Assembly: GCA_011800805.1 (NCBI GenBank)
Contig: MPNW01000045.1
Coordinates: 83,481-147,480 of the forward strand
Direction: 5' to 3'
DNA length: 64,000 bases
From: Hirudo medicinalis
Lineage: Eukaryota; Annelida; Clitellata; Hirudinida; Hirudinidae
Shown here: one piece after another, positions 43,390 through 55,449 of the stretch
Layout of the letters: every line of letters begins with the position of its first letter
Numbering within the stretch: position 1 is the stretch's first letter
Made by a program: the position numbers and the translations under genes
Notes under the pieces: model-generated
The model's database searches: none
Told to the model about the DNA's origin: nothing
The model's input: the letters and a program-made list of their open reading frames with translations, nothing else

Positions 43390-43775
43390 TCATGGGTATG
43401 TTTGTCTGTCCCAAGAACTCCTCTGAAGCTGTGAATGGTAGCAAATTTGCACACATCATTCTTAGGTCAGCTGTGCTATTTTCAACTTTCAAGTTTTCCA
43501 ACTTTCACCTTTTCCTAAATCACAAACTAGCTCTAAACTCGAGAGCTATTGAAATCGGGGAGCGTCGTGTTCTCGTATGGTTTGATGTTTGAGACTTTGC
43601 CTTTCGCGATGGCAGCACAATTGAGTCCAATTGATGGACACCATCCCAATCGCCCAGTTCTTTGAGGGAAAGTAGCTGGCTGAATTTGAAGGACTTAAAT
43701 ATTAAAATTAATTATAATGGATAAAAAATGAGTTCGACTGGCGAAGCCGGTTTAAAAAAGCTAGTGACTTGATAA
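43390..43775 (+). repeat. Dispersed repeat, copy 2 of the RBBP4-intron family
   Basis: Starts ATGTTTGTCTGTCCCAAGAA, contains GCAAATTTGCACACATCATT, and ends GGTTTAAAAAAGCTAGT. It matches the reverse complement of 4672-5165 along its length, with internal indels. No coding capacity is visible. Confidence 0.7.
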
Positions 43776-44421
43776 AAGCATTGACAATAAAAAAATTGTT
43801 CATTATTAAGTATGCTAAATTATACTTGCTCTTCTACAAAATACCATTGCAATTATGTTATCATTAATTATTATTATTTTCATTATTTGTTACTAGTCGT
43901 TAGTCACTATCAATGTTTAAACTTTATTCTAGTCATAAACCAAATAAATTATTTTTTTCTCATGTATATGAATAAATGTTCCCTAAGAGACAGATTATTA
44001 ACATAGCATGTCCTTTCTTCATTATGAAGCACTTTGAGCTGAACTGGATTTTATGTTGAAACATGAAATACCAAATGCTCATAACATTAAGATCTATGGT
44101 AAAAATGCTGATACAGTCCTTCACAGCAGTGCATAATCTCCATTCACTCTGCTTACATACTTTATTGGATTTCTTGTAAGACATCTTTTTTAATGTAATT
44201 TTACAAGTATTTATTTTTTGCTGGATGAACACAAAGGTTAATAATTTAATTGAAGCAATTTCATTACCCATTTTAATTTAATGAGTGTAAATTTAAAAAT
44301 TTGATTTCTTTGTTCTCACAGATTTCATCCAAAGTTAAAGACTGAATTATATAACCCTCCTATCAAAACTATTGCTACAAAGAGAATATTTCTGTATAAA
44401 TCACTAGCTCTTCCAGGGCAT

Positions 44422-47400
44422 ATGTCATCGGTGAATATGTTGTCTTCCATCTTGGAAACCATCTTGCTTGTGGTGTTCATTTTGTCAGGAGTAAGCACAG
44501 ATGACTCACTTCCTGTGCACACTCAAAAAGGTTTTTACATTTGTTGTTGCAGCTCAGGTTTCTGTGTCATGGTTGTCATATCTGTTTATGATAATCATAT
44601 CAGTGTAACCTTAGGAATTATATATTATAAATATTTACTGATCCTTCCCATTTCTCAAAATGTATGCAGAAGACGGCATTACTAGATGATTAGGAAAATG
44701 TATGCATGTGTGATTCCTTATTGGTTCTAGCAGTTGAGCAGTTGAGTTGGCTGGGAATGACTCATGTGAATGCATGAAGACTGCTTAGAGAGATGAGATG
44801 TAGGAAGAGGATGTCGGATGGCTATCTGTAGATTATAGATGGAAAAGTGTTTTGTATTTTTTAGATTTTGAGATGCCTTTCCTTTTGTGTGTGCTTTATT
44901 TTATTCGTTTAGTTTTGTTTAAGAGATATTATTTGTATTCTGCTGGAATAATCAGGCATGATTATCGCTTGGAGCTTGCACTTCTATTCATACCATAATG
45001 CACATATATGAACTAGAACCTCCCCTGCATGTAGCTGAGCCTTCACTATGTGTATTTATACTCTTACATATACTTTGGAAAAAAAATGGCCTAAGTTCAT
45101 TAACCTATCTCTACATAAGCTATTCATCCTTCATTTTCTGCTCATTTCCCCTTCTTAGAGATTTGCAAGTCTAAGTCCCTAAATCATTGTGAATGATACC
45201 TAAATCACAACTAAAATTTCATTATGATTCATCCTTTAAGGATAAAGCTTTTCACTGAATGAGTAAAAAGGATAATTGTCATGTCTAATTTTGAGACTTA
45301 TGGGACAACTTCTTGCCATCACCAGATTCACAACTGTACTGCATTTATGACAACTTTGAATCCGATTGCCCCCATAGTCAGGTTGTGATGTTTCAAAGTG
45401 CCATATTGCATCACTCTGTTGAGGAATGCAAAAGTGGTTAGTAGCAATGGTTATTTACTCTTTAAAAATTGAGACTTATTGGATAATATGTTTACATAAG
45501 TAATAACATTAATAATTAATTATTTAATATTAGTTAATAATTAAAACGATTAATACCATTTTATTCATATTCAGGTAAAGAATTTGATCCCAATTCCACT
45601 GTTGGCAACTGCAGTTTGGACATCACCTCAGATATGGAAAGGTTATGTCTAGGTAAATGGAGCTGCACAGTGGAGCTAAGGGAATATGGAATGAGGTTGA
45701 AAGACAAATTAGATTGTATTGGATTTGAAGAAAAAAACATCATAATTTCTCTCTCTTACAACTGTGTTTCAGGTCAGTGAGTAAGTGTATTTAGCCGATA
45801 TTTTTTTTGTGGCCAGGTGATAGTTTGGCCTTTTGCAGTATTTTAATTTTGAATCATATAAGATTGATGCATATGTGTTTCTTGTAGTGTAGATAATGCA
45901 TTGCATAAAATTATGTGAATATGTAATCTACTTATGTTTATTTATTTATTTGATTTTGAGTTTTGAGTTTTTTGGATTAAATTTAGTATTTAGCTATACC
46001 TTGTTGCTTTTTTTTTTTATTTTCTATCACTCCTCTAAATGAATCTTGTTCATTCTATCAATTCTGTTGAACTTTTAAATCATAAATAATAGAGCTTTAG
46101 TTAGTACAAGTTTGCTAAAAATTTTTTTCTAGATTGGATTTGAAACATTCCAACATTTTTTTTTTAGTTGAGAAAAGTGCTTGCTTCAGCTGTGAGAACT
46201 CTGAGTATGCCAAACTCACTCAATCTAAAGGTTACCTTGGAAGCATAGTCACGTTGGACAGCCGCATTTCATCTCAGTGTGGAAATTCCAGGTGTCCATG
46301 GTACCTTCAGGTGCCTCCAGGACAGGTTGTGAACCTCACTATGGTTGACTCAGACAAACATGTTATGTCTAACTACCATGGTGTTGGAGGACGACATTCC
46401 TCTCTGATTTCAGATTCTTCCTCCTGCCACAAAAAGTATGTGACAGTGAAGGAGAGAGCCAACCCAAAGGACTTTTACTATTGTGGAGGCAGGGGTCAGG
46501 TCAGCCACTTGTACCTATCAGTTAGCAACACCATCGAAATTCACATCAATGATGATCAACTGAGCAATGTTGGAGGACAGTTCCTCATTTATTATGAGGT
46601 CATAGGCTGTGCAGATATAATTCCACCTCGTTTCAGTCGCATGAAAAGGAATGGGGACAACTGTGAAATAGACTGCCCTGAAAGTGACCTCAAGTGGACT
46701 CTTGTATGTAAGGGCCAAACCTGGGAGGGTCTTGATGCTCTTGGGACGTGCCCTCCAGCTCCTGGATTACTAGAAGCTGAACCCCAGAAGTCGAATGTCG
46801 GAGGGGGAGCAAGCATCTTTACTTCCACCTTATTTGATATGCCAATGGGTGTAGTCATGGCACTGGTTATAGCTTGTGCAGTGATTTTGGGAGTCCTGAT
46901 TCTCACCACAGGTCTAGTCTGCTTAAAGAGAAATCAGTATGATTCTAAGCACAAAGATGATCCAAATGTTTATGGGGCAGCTTGCTCAGAGTTTGAATTT
47001 AGGGAGATGGGAGCTGGTCCATTGCATCCAGCCCTCTTGGCAAAGACAGCACCCTACATGAACACTGGAGCCTTTGCTGCTAACAGATCCAGACGTGCTT
47101 CAGCTGACCTTCTCATGGGATCCCAGAGAGACAACACTTATGCAATGCAAGAGATGGCCAAGATGGACACCAGACCTCTTCCATCCCTCCCCACTCAATG
47201 CACCTCACAAGTCCAGGGCAACAGTTGGTGCAGGAATGATGGCCCTGTACCATACGGAGTGGTGAGGTTCTATCCACCTGGGATCAACCAGCCAAACCGT
47301 GTCACTGTCCAGCTTCACAGAACAGACACAGGTACTGAGTATCCTGGTGGTGCAAATTACCGTGCTCGCTGCCCTCCTCCTGGTGGTCAATTTTTGACTA

Positions 47401-47891
47401 GGTTGGCAGGGCCAATAGGGAGCCGATTTGATCCAAAAAATACCGCCCCAAGACGAATGCCTGGTCCTCCAAGCAGTGGTGGTGTTTATGACTCTCAAGA
47501 GGAAAACCATTACTTCGTCTTGGATGGCAATGCTTGTGCTGAAGAAACAGAACCAATGGAATTGGTTGGCAATCAGCAAACAATGATGATGACCATGAGT
47601 GCTATGCCCTTTCCACAACCGCCACCAGCCCATCAAAACAGGCCCCCAGTTACCACAATGCCAAGGCCCATACCACCAAGTAACAACAGTATGGTGATGA
47701 TGGCCACCCACCGCCATCAGCACAGCTTCGGTGGTAGTGATTTAAGGTGTACCTGTGATGATGCCCTCCGTTTCCCTTTGCCTAATCCTGATAGTTCTTA
47801 TGCACAAAACCACTTTGTTGATGTTAAGGGCAAGAATATTGGCATGGCAGACATCAGCAAGAGTTCTGGATCAATAAACAATCAAATTTAG
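44422..47891 (+). CDS. SUEL-type lectin and CUB-like single-pass membrane protein
   Basis: No gene name given. The order of domains resembles uncharacterised proteins I know from insects. Four exons, 44422-44530, 45326-45436, 45575-45772 and 46168-47891, total 2142 bases or 713 aa, all phases matching. Residues 1-25 are a signal peptide (ILETILLVVFILSGVST). About 37-139 is a galactose-binding (SUEL/RBL) lectin-like domain: DCPHSQVVMFQSAI, LCLGKWSCTVEL, ending SLSYNC. About 145-300 is a CUB-like domain (SKGYLGSIVTLDS, CPWYLQVPPGQVVNLTMVD). A Cys-rich stretch precedes the membrane helix at about 366-391 (MALVIACAVILGVLILTTGL). The roughly 320-residue cytoplasmic tail is rich in Pro, Met and Gln. 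It is likely a surface receptor or adhesion protein; ligand unknown. AATAAA at 48471. Confidence 0.85.
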
Positions 47892-48470
47892 AGTGACTGA
47901 CAATTGATTGGGCTGTATGTAGGCCCTACTTTCAGAATTTTTATTTGTCTGATGTATTTAAAGAGTAAGAATTACTGACTTTAAAAAAAGACTAAAAATG
48001 TTGATCCACCTATTAGAAAATTACATCAAGAGGTGATGGATAATGCACATGTCATTGCAACATCTTTTCAGCTTATGTGCCAGATATGAATTATGTCATT
48101 GTTACTGTTTTTGTCTTGTCCTTTGCTCATTTCTTCAGTTTCCTTGTGCCATAAACAAACCTCTTCTCCTGTTTTATGATGCTGAAACAGTAATTTTTAA
48201 GGGTCATCCTCGTAGTCTCAGAAATGCTAATGTTACTTTTGAAACCTCAATGTTTTCAAGTTGTTAATCCAGTGATAAATGTTTTTTCATCTCTGTGTAA
48301 GCCTACCATTTATTGACATCACACTTTCTGTGAAATTGTGTTTCAATGAATTATACTCATCACAAATGTTTTTTAAACGTGTCTCAACTTAATCGGTCTA
48401 AGGATTGGCTTTTCCTTTGATTGGATAATAAGGTTTGAATTGTTTTGGAAATTCATGATTGTAAAGACAA

Positions 48471-48476
48471 AATAAA
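48471..48476 (+). terminator. Poly(A) signal of the SUEL-CUB gene
   Basis: AATAAA about 580 bases after the stop codon. A further AATAAA occurs near 48629, so alternative 3' ends are possible. Confidence 0.5.
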
Positions 48477-49021
48477 AAGCATCAGTTTAGCAATCTAGTT
48501 GTCTCCTAATTAATCTGTGTCTTGATTTACTTTTTAAAGTTGGCTGCAATTTTTCTAATTTGCAGAGTGTTGATGTTGATAGACTGACTGCTCTTGCCCC
48601 AGGATTTAATCTATTTTGTACCCTTGAAAATAAATTTAGTGCTACAGAACTTGTTTCTTTGGCTCAGTATAACTGCCACAATGTTTAAAAGGTGTTCCAT
48701 TTAATGTGTTTAGTGTTGATGGGATCCTTGGAGTGCTATTGCAACACAATCCTTTCACCATTTTGACATTTTGGAAACACTTATGTAAACATTTTTTTGT
48801 ACTTTTTTATAAGGTCTTTTCTGTCTGACACTAATGCATGTTTTTGTTTGATTGAAATCAGTAAAATGCCTCGCCTCACTTTTAGCTGTGGTTTCACCAT
48901 GTGAAACTGTTATCTATTATTTCAAATGGAAAGTAACGTACACAAGAGTCCACTAATCATAACCAAAAATTGTTTTAAATGATTATCCATAGTCTACGAT
49001 TCAGTTTGAATTTTAATGGAC

Positions 49022-49110
49022 ATTCCGGTAATTTCCGGGTCTTCCGGTAATTGGTAGCTGGGAGGCTAAATTTTTCGTGAAAGCGAGTAAGGCCCGCGAT
49101 ACAGTTGTAA
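49022..49110. promoter_or_regulatory. CpG-rich block with three ETS-type motifs
   Basis: TTCCGG occurs at 49023, 49033 and 49042, with CpG-containing sequence after it (GTGAAAGCGAGTAAGGCCCG). This is how ETS/GABP-driven core promoters look. I found no first exon that would use it in either direction, so it may be an orphan promoter. Confidence 0.35.
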
Positions 49111-49180
49111 GTTCAAGTCATTTTTGAAAGTTTTATAGAAGTCCAACACTTTAATTCGAAAGGTTTAAAAAGATTTTGGA

Positions 49181-49245
49181 GGCGTGCAGATTGGCTAAAT
49201 GGGTTGTGTTCCTGCATGCATTGGTAAGGGCAACAGTTGTGATGC
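49181..49245 (+). mobile_element. Truncated SINE (5' part)
   Basis: GATTGGCTAAATGGGTTGTG followed by TTCCTGCATGCATTGGTAAG matches the first 65 bases of the SINE at 26.02 kb, then the match stops. Confidence 0.6.
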
Positions 49246-49249
49246 GTCT

Positions 49250-50577
49250 TGAAAGAGTTATTACTTGGGTTGGGACGGAGAAAATACCGAGGTTATGCCG
49301 AGAAAAACGCGGACGAGATTTTTAGATATTAACCATAATTTTCATTTGCAAAGTTTTTAGTTGGCCAAATAAGACAAAATCATTTAGTTTTCTTTGAAAG
49401 GTTTGTATTTCTAAAATTTTTAAAACATTTTACAGTCAGAAATTCTTAGTACAAACACTTTATATGTATTTAGTTTTATTGTTTGACACTAGTAGTCGCC
49501 AGATTCATCTTCCACTTCCAGACCTTCACATTCATTCAATTTTGAGAAGACCTGCCGCACTTGCATTCCGGCTAGGCATTACAGCCATTTTTTTGGAATT
49601 TAGATGGTTTTGCCGCGACTGAAAGTGTCAGATATTTACATTTTACTTGCTATCCTAACGCAAGAAGCCACTGAGCCAAACTGTGGTCTATTTTTTTTCT
49701 ATTGATTATACCAATTTATTTTTCTCTAATAGAATTACCAAGGATTTGAACTCTGCCTGATCATGTCGTATCACATACTACAGAGCCGATTCCTATATTG
49801 TATTTCTGACTATCCCTCCTCATTTATTATTGACATCAATGGTTTCTAATAATTTGTGTTTTTATTGTTTTCCGTTTACTTATTTGTGTATCCCTTGTAG
49901 TGTCTTAACTCGTTTCTCCTTATTCCAAACAATAAGAGGCCATGGTCTTCCATTAGTGTAAATAAATCAAAATAAAATAAGAATGTACATCTCTGAGTTC
50001 CTAAAAACTCTTTGCCCAAAAACACAAACATTTAAAGTTTTGTCATTGTTACGACAGATGCTTTACATTAGAAAAGTTAGGTTTCATAGTTATCCAATTT
50101 CTTGGAATGCTGGATTTTCTGAATCCAAAGCAGTCACCTTTGACATTTGTGCGCATCTGATTATTCACAATTATTAATTGTATTTATGGAAAAGAGAATT
50201 TATTTATTAGTAACAATCATTACAAAGCAGAAAATTGGCCATAGTGTTTAACGATGAAAAATAAACACCCTAAAATCAGGGCCGCCGAGAGACCAGACTG
50301 GCCCTTTCATCAAAATAATGGAACAAAAGCGCTGTCAAAATGGGTACCGAGAGAAGTGAGGAGCAAAAGCCAATTCACTGGTGGCAACCTTTGCCCATTT
50401 GGCATCCCTAACCTTGCCTCTGTCTCTGACCCTAACCCTGGAAAACCACGGATAACTAACGAAAATAGCTCCCCTCGGGATTTTCCCTTGACTTCTCCAG
50501 ATACCATTCAAAATTTTCTATGATTATTTAGCTTTTTCAATATTTTCGTATCTTCACGATTAAACTATGATTCTTAC
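49250..50577. other. Downstream region of the tetraspanin gene, no clear gene
   Basis: About 1.3 kb. The block 50270-50520 is GC-rich with short frames on both strands (for example KSQFTGGNLCPFGIPNLAS on plus) and contains ACCCTAACCCTGG. I recognise no domain. The last coding exon(s) of the minus-strand tetraspanin should lie here, but I could not fix them. Confidence 0.35.
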
Positions 50578-53563
50578 CTGATCGCAATTACATGTACAAT
50601 ATAGGTTCCTATGGCAACTCCCCACGGAATAGTGATCCAGTTTGTCCTAAAGATGCTAAAAGAATTTGCAAAGCTTTGCCTGCAGCCTTTTAAAAAAACC
50701 GTTTTATCCCTATCCTTGTCGTAGTTTGGATGATGGCCGTTGATCTCGTTTGATATGCAAGGCCTCATAGCCGAAGGATCGCAACAACTGAACGGTACGT
50801 TCTTAAAAAAACGAATTTAATTAGACAAATAAATAATGAATTAAATTAATTTCTTTTGTTCTTATTACAAAATTACCTTTAATCTAATTTTATCTTTGTT
50901 AATACTATATATTAAATAACGAGGTCTCGCCCTCGTTAAAGGGAAAATTTGCAGCTTTGTCTCGTTTGTAGTAGCGGGACAACGGGTTACCAATCTCCGA
51001 GGAACTGTTTAAAATCATGGGTCGTGTTTTTAATGATTCCCTCACCGATAAAAACCAAGAAAGCAGGTAATCGGAGAGGCACCACTGCAGGGAAGGTTCA
51101 AGGTGTGGTTGTTCCAGTTTGTGCTTCTTCCAAGGCTGCTGTGGCCATTGACGATCTATGAGATCGGCTTGCCCAGAGTGAAAAGGGTTAGAGAAGAAAG
51201 TTAACAGATACATCAGATCACGGCTTGGGCTACCTTCATGGATGTCATCTGTTGCCCACTTCGAAAAATAGCCAGTCCTGCTCAGCGGTTAGAGCAGTGC
51301 TTATAATCCAAGATAGAACGAGGGAAATGGAGAGAGCGAGTAACAAAGGCAGTGCAGCAGTCACAGCAAGGTAGATGGACCACGTGGGAAGATGTGGTTC
51401 AGCGCTCCATCAGTTGGAATGAGATATGGAGGATGTCTCCATATCGATTGGCCCTTGGAAATTGGCCCGGAAAGTATATTTCTTGCTAGAGGGCTTTTCA
51501 CTATCCTGCAAGAAAAACAGACACCCTCCGAGGAGAGACATGCTTGCAGAGGCTAATGATTGGACCGTCGCAGCCGATCTAGAAGGATTGAGACGCTATT
51601 CCCAAGTACTTAGGGATAGAGGCATGAGGCCGGATGTTGTTCTCGTATCGTCTTTCATTTTGGTGGAGTTGACGGTACGAGTTGGGAGGATACGATCGAA
51701 GCGAGCGATGTGCTGAAAACGGAGGAATACTCTGACCTAGCGAAAAATTTGGAGGATAGCGGATTTCGGGTAAAGTTAATGCCCGTTGAAGTTGGGGCGA
51801 GGGGGTTTGGATGGGAAGTCGGCCTACACGTTCCTCACTCAAATCAGTTTGTCGAGGCGGTAAAGAACTAAGGCTATGATAAAAATGTCAGAGGCCGCAT
51901 CGTGCTGTATTTTGGAAATGAGAGACCGTAAGCGTTGCTAAGAAAGAGAGAATGCGGTTTGGTTGTTGAAGAGATGGCGCGCGCATTCGCAAAATGACTT
52001 GAAACGTGTAACGAGTATGAGCGTTTATTGCGATATATGCCCGCTGCCGGTGATCGTAATTTTCAGTGAAGGCGACCGCTTCAAAGAAATTATAACGCTC
52101 AGTTTGCATATGATATCGATATAGTATCGATGTGCAAAGGTCGCCATGAGTCTTTAGTCGTTAACCCCATAATGGGTGATGTACTGCAGATGGTTTAAAT
52201 AGGGTAATAACCGACAGAGACACCCGTTGATCAGTGTCTCTACCCATCCCCTGAGAACGTAAGTAGTTTGGGCCGAACCTTTCGGTGACGGGGGCACTCC
52301 TCTGATTTCCTATGAGCTCCATGGTAGGAGTTTCTTAGTACGTATTAAAAATCCTTATTTTTATTTTAACATTTGTTTAACATAAAATTTCACCGCTAAA
52401 ATTTATTGTATTCTCAACCTAAAAACAAAAACTAAGCACTTGAAATAACCTGCCCAATCTTTGGTGCATGGGGCTGGAGGTAAATATCGGGAATCCACTG
52501 GATTGAAAACCAGTCCTGGTAGTCCCTGTCTCCACAGCAGCTAAAATACTGCTGCAAGATATCGATATTCTCTTTCAAAGATGGAAATTTAGAATAGTTA
52601 TGCAATGCCGGAAGAAAACCTGTCTGTGATTGTCAGTAAATAAATTGTAATAAAGAATACATTTTGATATTTAATAATTCTGCTGAATTAATCAGGCTGA
52701 TTGTTATTACCGAACATATTATTACTTAGTTAGTTAACAGTAAGTGATAATTTAGCAATGAAGTAATTGTTTCCAAGTTATAAATAATCAGTTCAATTCG
52801 GAATGTTGTTTCATTGACCTTTAATTCAAATGTAATCTGAGCGGACTGGACGAATAGGACAACACCAACGATGAACAAAGACGTAAGCAAACCCATCTTC
52901 AAGATTAGAAAAATTAACATAATTTTAAACCCCGATTTGTTGTCCTTGATGTGTGCATTCATCCAGCTGATCCAAATATCTGTCATTCAAAAGAATTATT
53001 CTGTTATATTAAACTTATCCAAAGATTCCATTAGATTTAATTTGACATTTTAGCAAGGGAGGAGCAGCTAACCCCTAACCCTAACCTGATTTCTGTTACA
53101 CCCGTGATTTTTCCAATGTTGCGAGATTTTGGAGAGGTTGAGCAAGTAAGGTTTATCAGAAGTTTGTTTTTTTCCCTGCCTAGGGAAGTCATTTCAGCTT
53201 TTTCCAGGGAGAACTCTTGCTCATGGATTTACACACATTTAAAAAAATCTATGGTTAAACAGAAATCAGGGCCTCACTCCCCGGAAATAGCTCAAATTCC
53301 ATTAAATAAGTCAACGTATATATAAGTACAGTTAACTGCAAATGACTATTAACTTGACAAAATACCAAAGAAGTGCAAAAATGATCCGACGAATCCGTTC
53401 CAAATAAGTAGCTTCGCCAGCAAACAGGCATCGAAACCTTTAATGAGACTTAAAGGAACGGCGTATTTGGTCATCATTTCTGCTCCGGCTATTACAAAAA
53501 CCACAAAATCACCTATTAGAATGGCGTCGAAAATCCTCGCAAGTAGTAAGAGCCTTTGTCGAC
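50578..53563 (-). CDS. Peripherin-2/ROM1-type tetraspanin (partial)
   Basis: Four consecutive minus-strand exons in phase: 53354-53563, 52819-52979, 52450-52623, 50578-50801. The first and last coding exons are not found. The first of these encodes TM1 and TM2 (RLLLLARIFDAILIGDFVVF; LIWNGFVGSFLHFFGIL), the second TM3 (MLIFLILKMGLLTSLFIVGV). The third starts the large outer loop with the CCG motif (YFSCCGDRDYQDWFSIQWIP). The fourth has VPFSCCDPSAMRPC and a single LKGC, then TM4. DWF.IQWI and PFSCC.PS..RPC are hallmarks of the peripherin/RDS-ROM1 branch, which curves disc membranes in vertebrate photoreceptors. The role here is unknown. The membrane-proximal loop start lacks a cysteine equal to human Cys150. 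Confidence 0.8.
50920..51875 (+). mobile_element. Dead retroelement C-terminus with nuclease-like motif
   Basis: In the tetraspanin intron. The plus strand reads GRWTTWEDVVQRSISWNEIW, then DWTVAADLEGLRRYSQVLRD, MRPDVVL and VELTV. After one frameshift it continues as SWEDTIEASDV and PVEVGARGFGWEVG. This order (WTTWE..., RPDIVL...VELTVP WE..., PVEVG.RG) is one I associate with C-termini of reverse-transcriptase ORFs in many animal genomes. D and E in RPD..L(x)nELT resemble a PD-(D/E)XK nuclease core. The zinc-finger segment usually between the first two blocks is absent. Clearly a pseudogene; element class not certain. Confidence 0.6.
51880..52340 (+). repeat. Non-coding tail next to the retroelement
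   Basis: GC-richer non-coding sequence continues after the retroelement stop. It has a perfect 7-base hairpin GAGACAC/GTGTCTC at 52217-52240 and ends near GGTGACGGGGGCACTCCTCT. It is probably the 3' UTR of the same element, but the exact end is not visible. Confidence 0.45.
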
Positions 53564-53569
53564 CTAGTT

Positions 53570-55040
53570 AGTGCGAATAAAGTAATGACGCTTATAAAAT
53601 AACAAAAAATAATAAATCACAGTTAACCTATTTCAGCGAAATGGAACTTTTGACACATACACGTCATAACTTAAACAAGTCAATCCCTTTCAAATTTATT
53701 TATTGTTAACAAAGTCACATTGCCAAACAATTAGAGACCTTATTACCTATGATAATTACGCCATCGCACCCAATCGAAACTGACTAGCCAAACCTAGGAG
53801 AAAAAAAAACAGCAATTTCATTACGTAACCAACCAAAATGGAATGAATGCAAGATCTTCCTCATTTCCAAAATCGCTGATCAATCATGACGTTTTAAATT
53901 AAATATCCTGAATTTCTGAGAGGCAAGGGAAAATTTGTTATATTATTTTAACCCTAACCGTAATCCCTTCTGCTACTTTTTATTTAATTTATAGAATTTG
54001 TTTATAAATACCCACTGCAATATTTTGCATGGATTAATTAAATACTTTTGTCTATTACTCCTTCTGCTTTTGATGAAAATGATAATGAAATGAAAATATA
54101 TATTATGGTATATCGTATATGGTAATAAAAAAATAATTAAAAATAAAATAACATCACGTCTAATATTATGCAAAAAGTTGGCTAATACATCGAATTCGGA
54201 TATTTTAAAATTAAAATCCCTTATTCAAAATGTTAGAGCAATAAAGTTAAATTTCTAAGATATGCATCATAGGCTTTGTTGGTCAAATTTTATTTTAATT
54301 TGGTACCTCCACAATTCGGAGCTTGTTTTAAATTAAAGTTTTTTTTTCTTTTTACTTCTTGTTACCTTGATTGTAAAACTGCCTTCTTTATTAAAGCTGT
54401 GAGGTTTTCAAAATTCATTTCCACAGAAAAACATTTTAAGAAGCTTTAAGCACTGCTTTTGCACTAGTGTTTGGGACTCTTCTCAAGAACTTCTTAGGTT
54501 TGTTTTTGGTGATGATCTTATGATTAGGCTTTGTTTTTTGCCTTCCCATTCATTTTTGATTCAATGTCATCACTTTTTGAAAATTTAATCTTATTTAAAA
54601 TAATTTTTCAGTTTCCAGAATCATCAAAATATTAGAATGACTTTTCTAAATTATCTTAAGTTAGTAATGTTAATTACTTAACACCTATAATTATTATAAT
54701 AAAATTATGACAGTATTATAAAGAAATGATTATAAATAAATAAAATTATCAGATAAAGAATTAACAAAGTATTTTGCAATTTCTAACTATAGAATTAAAA
54801 AATATAGGAATGGAAGTCTCAAGTGAATTGGAGCCATGCAAAAATACAAAAGACTTTGTTCCTTCTCACAGAAAAGTTATTCCAAGCTGGGTTAGAGGTT
54901 GTGACCTTTTGAGCAGATCAGATGAAGAGCGATGTGTCAACTGAAATTTAAAGAATATCGTAATATCTACCACATAATAAATTTTTACAGATCTGATAGA
55001 TATAAAGGAATCGACTGATGAAAATGAAATGTTCACTTCA
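53570..55040. other. AT-rich region upstream of the tetraspanin exons
   Basis: No exon with a convincing start and phase-1 donor for the tetraspanin was found here, though one is required. There is a short telomere-like TAACCCTAACC at 53949. Otherwise I see plain AT-rich sequence. Confidence 0.35.
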
Positions 55041-55447
55041 TCATCCATATTCAACATGAATAGAATGAGAGAATTCTTGCCTAAGCTTATGGTAAGGGCT
55101 CCTGAGAAGATCCATGATGAACATTGTGGGGCATTTTCCATCTACAAGAATTTTTACTGCTCTTTTTGTCAATTTACAAACTGCTCTTTTCATGTTTTCA
55201 TATGATTTCAATTCTCTTCCCAAAATATTCTCTGGCTTTTTTATATCAAGTAATAACTACAACAATCCTTCTCATTTCTTACGTAATACACATGAATNTA
55301 TAATTTATTTGGATCAGTCTGATAGCGGAAGCGTGCGCTTCCTTAAGGCTGGCCCTTTGAGTTTATTTGAATTTGTTTTATGCTTTTGCTTTGTATATAA
55401 CAGCTTGTTTGTATTAATAAACTAACAAAACAAAAAAAAAAAAAAAA
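55040..55447 (+). mobile_element. Polyadenylated retrocopy or LINE 3' end
   Basis: The segment ends with AATAAA (55416-55421) and, ten bases later, a poly(A) tract to about 55447 broken by a C and a G. Such an end marks an inserted cDNA. A perfect 7-base-arm hairpin GGAAGCG/CGCTTCC is at 55327-55342. One base at 55299 is N. The upstream frame (FNSLPKIFSGFFISSNNYNN) is too decayed to assign. Confidence 0.5.
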
Positions 55448-55449
55448 GA

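Noticed and set aside
47205..47723. 172-codon minus-strand frame
   Set aside because: It is the shadow of the SUEL-CUB coding exon; its low-complexity His/Trp content has no family signature.
55114..55425. 103-codon frame as a gene
   Set aside because: It contains an N and ends in a poly(A)-tailed insertion; better read as retrotransposed sequence.
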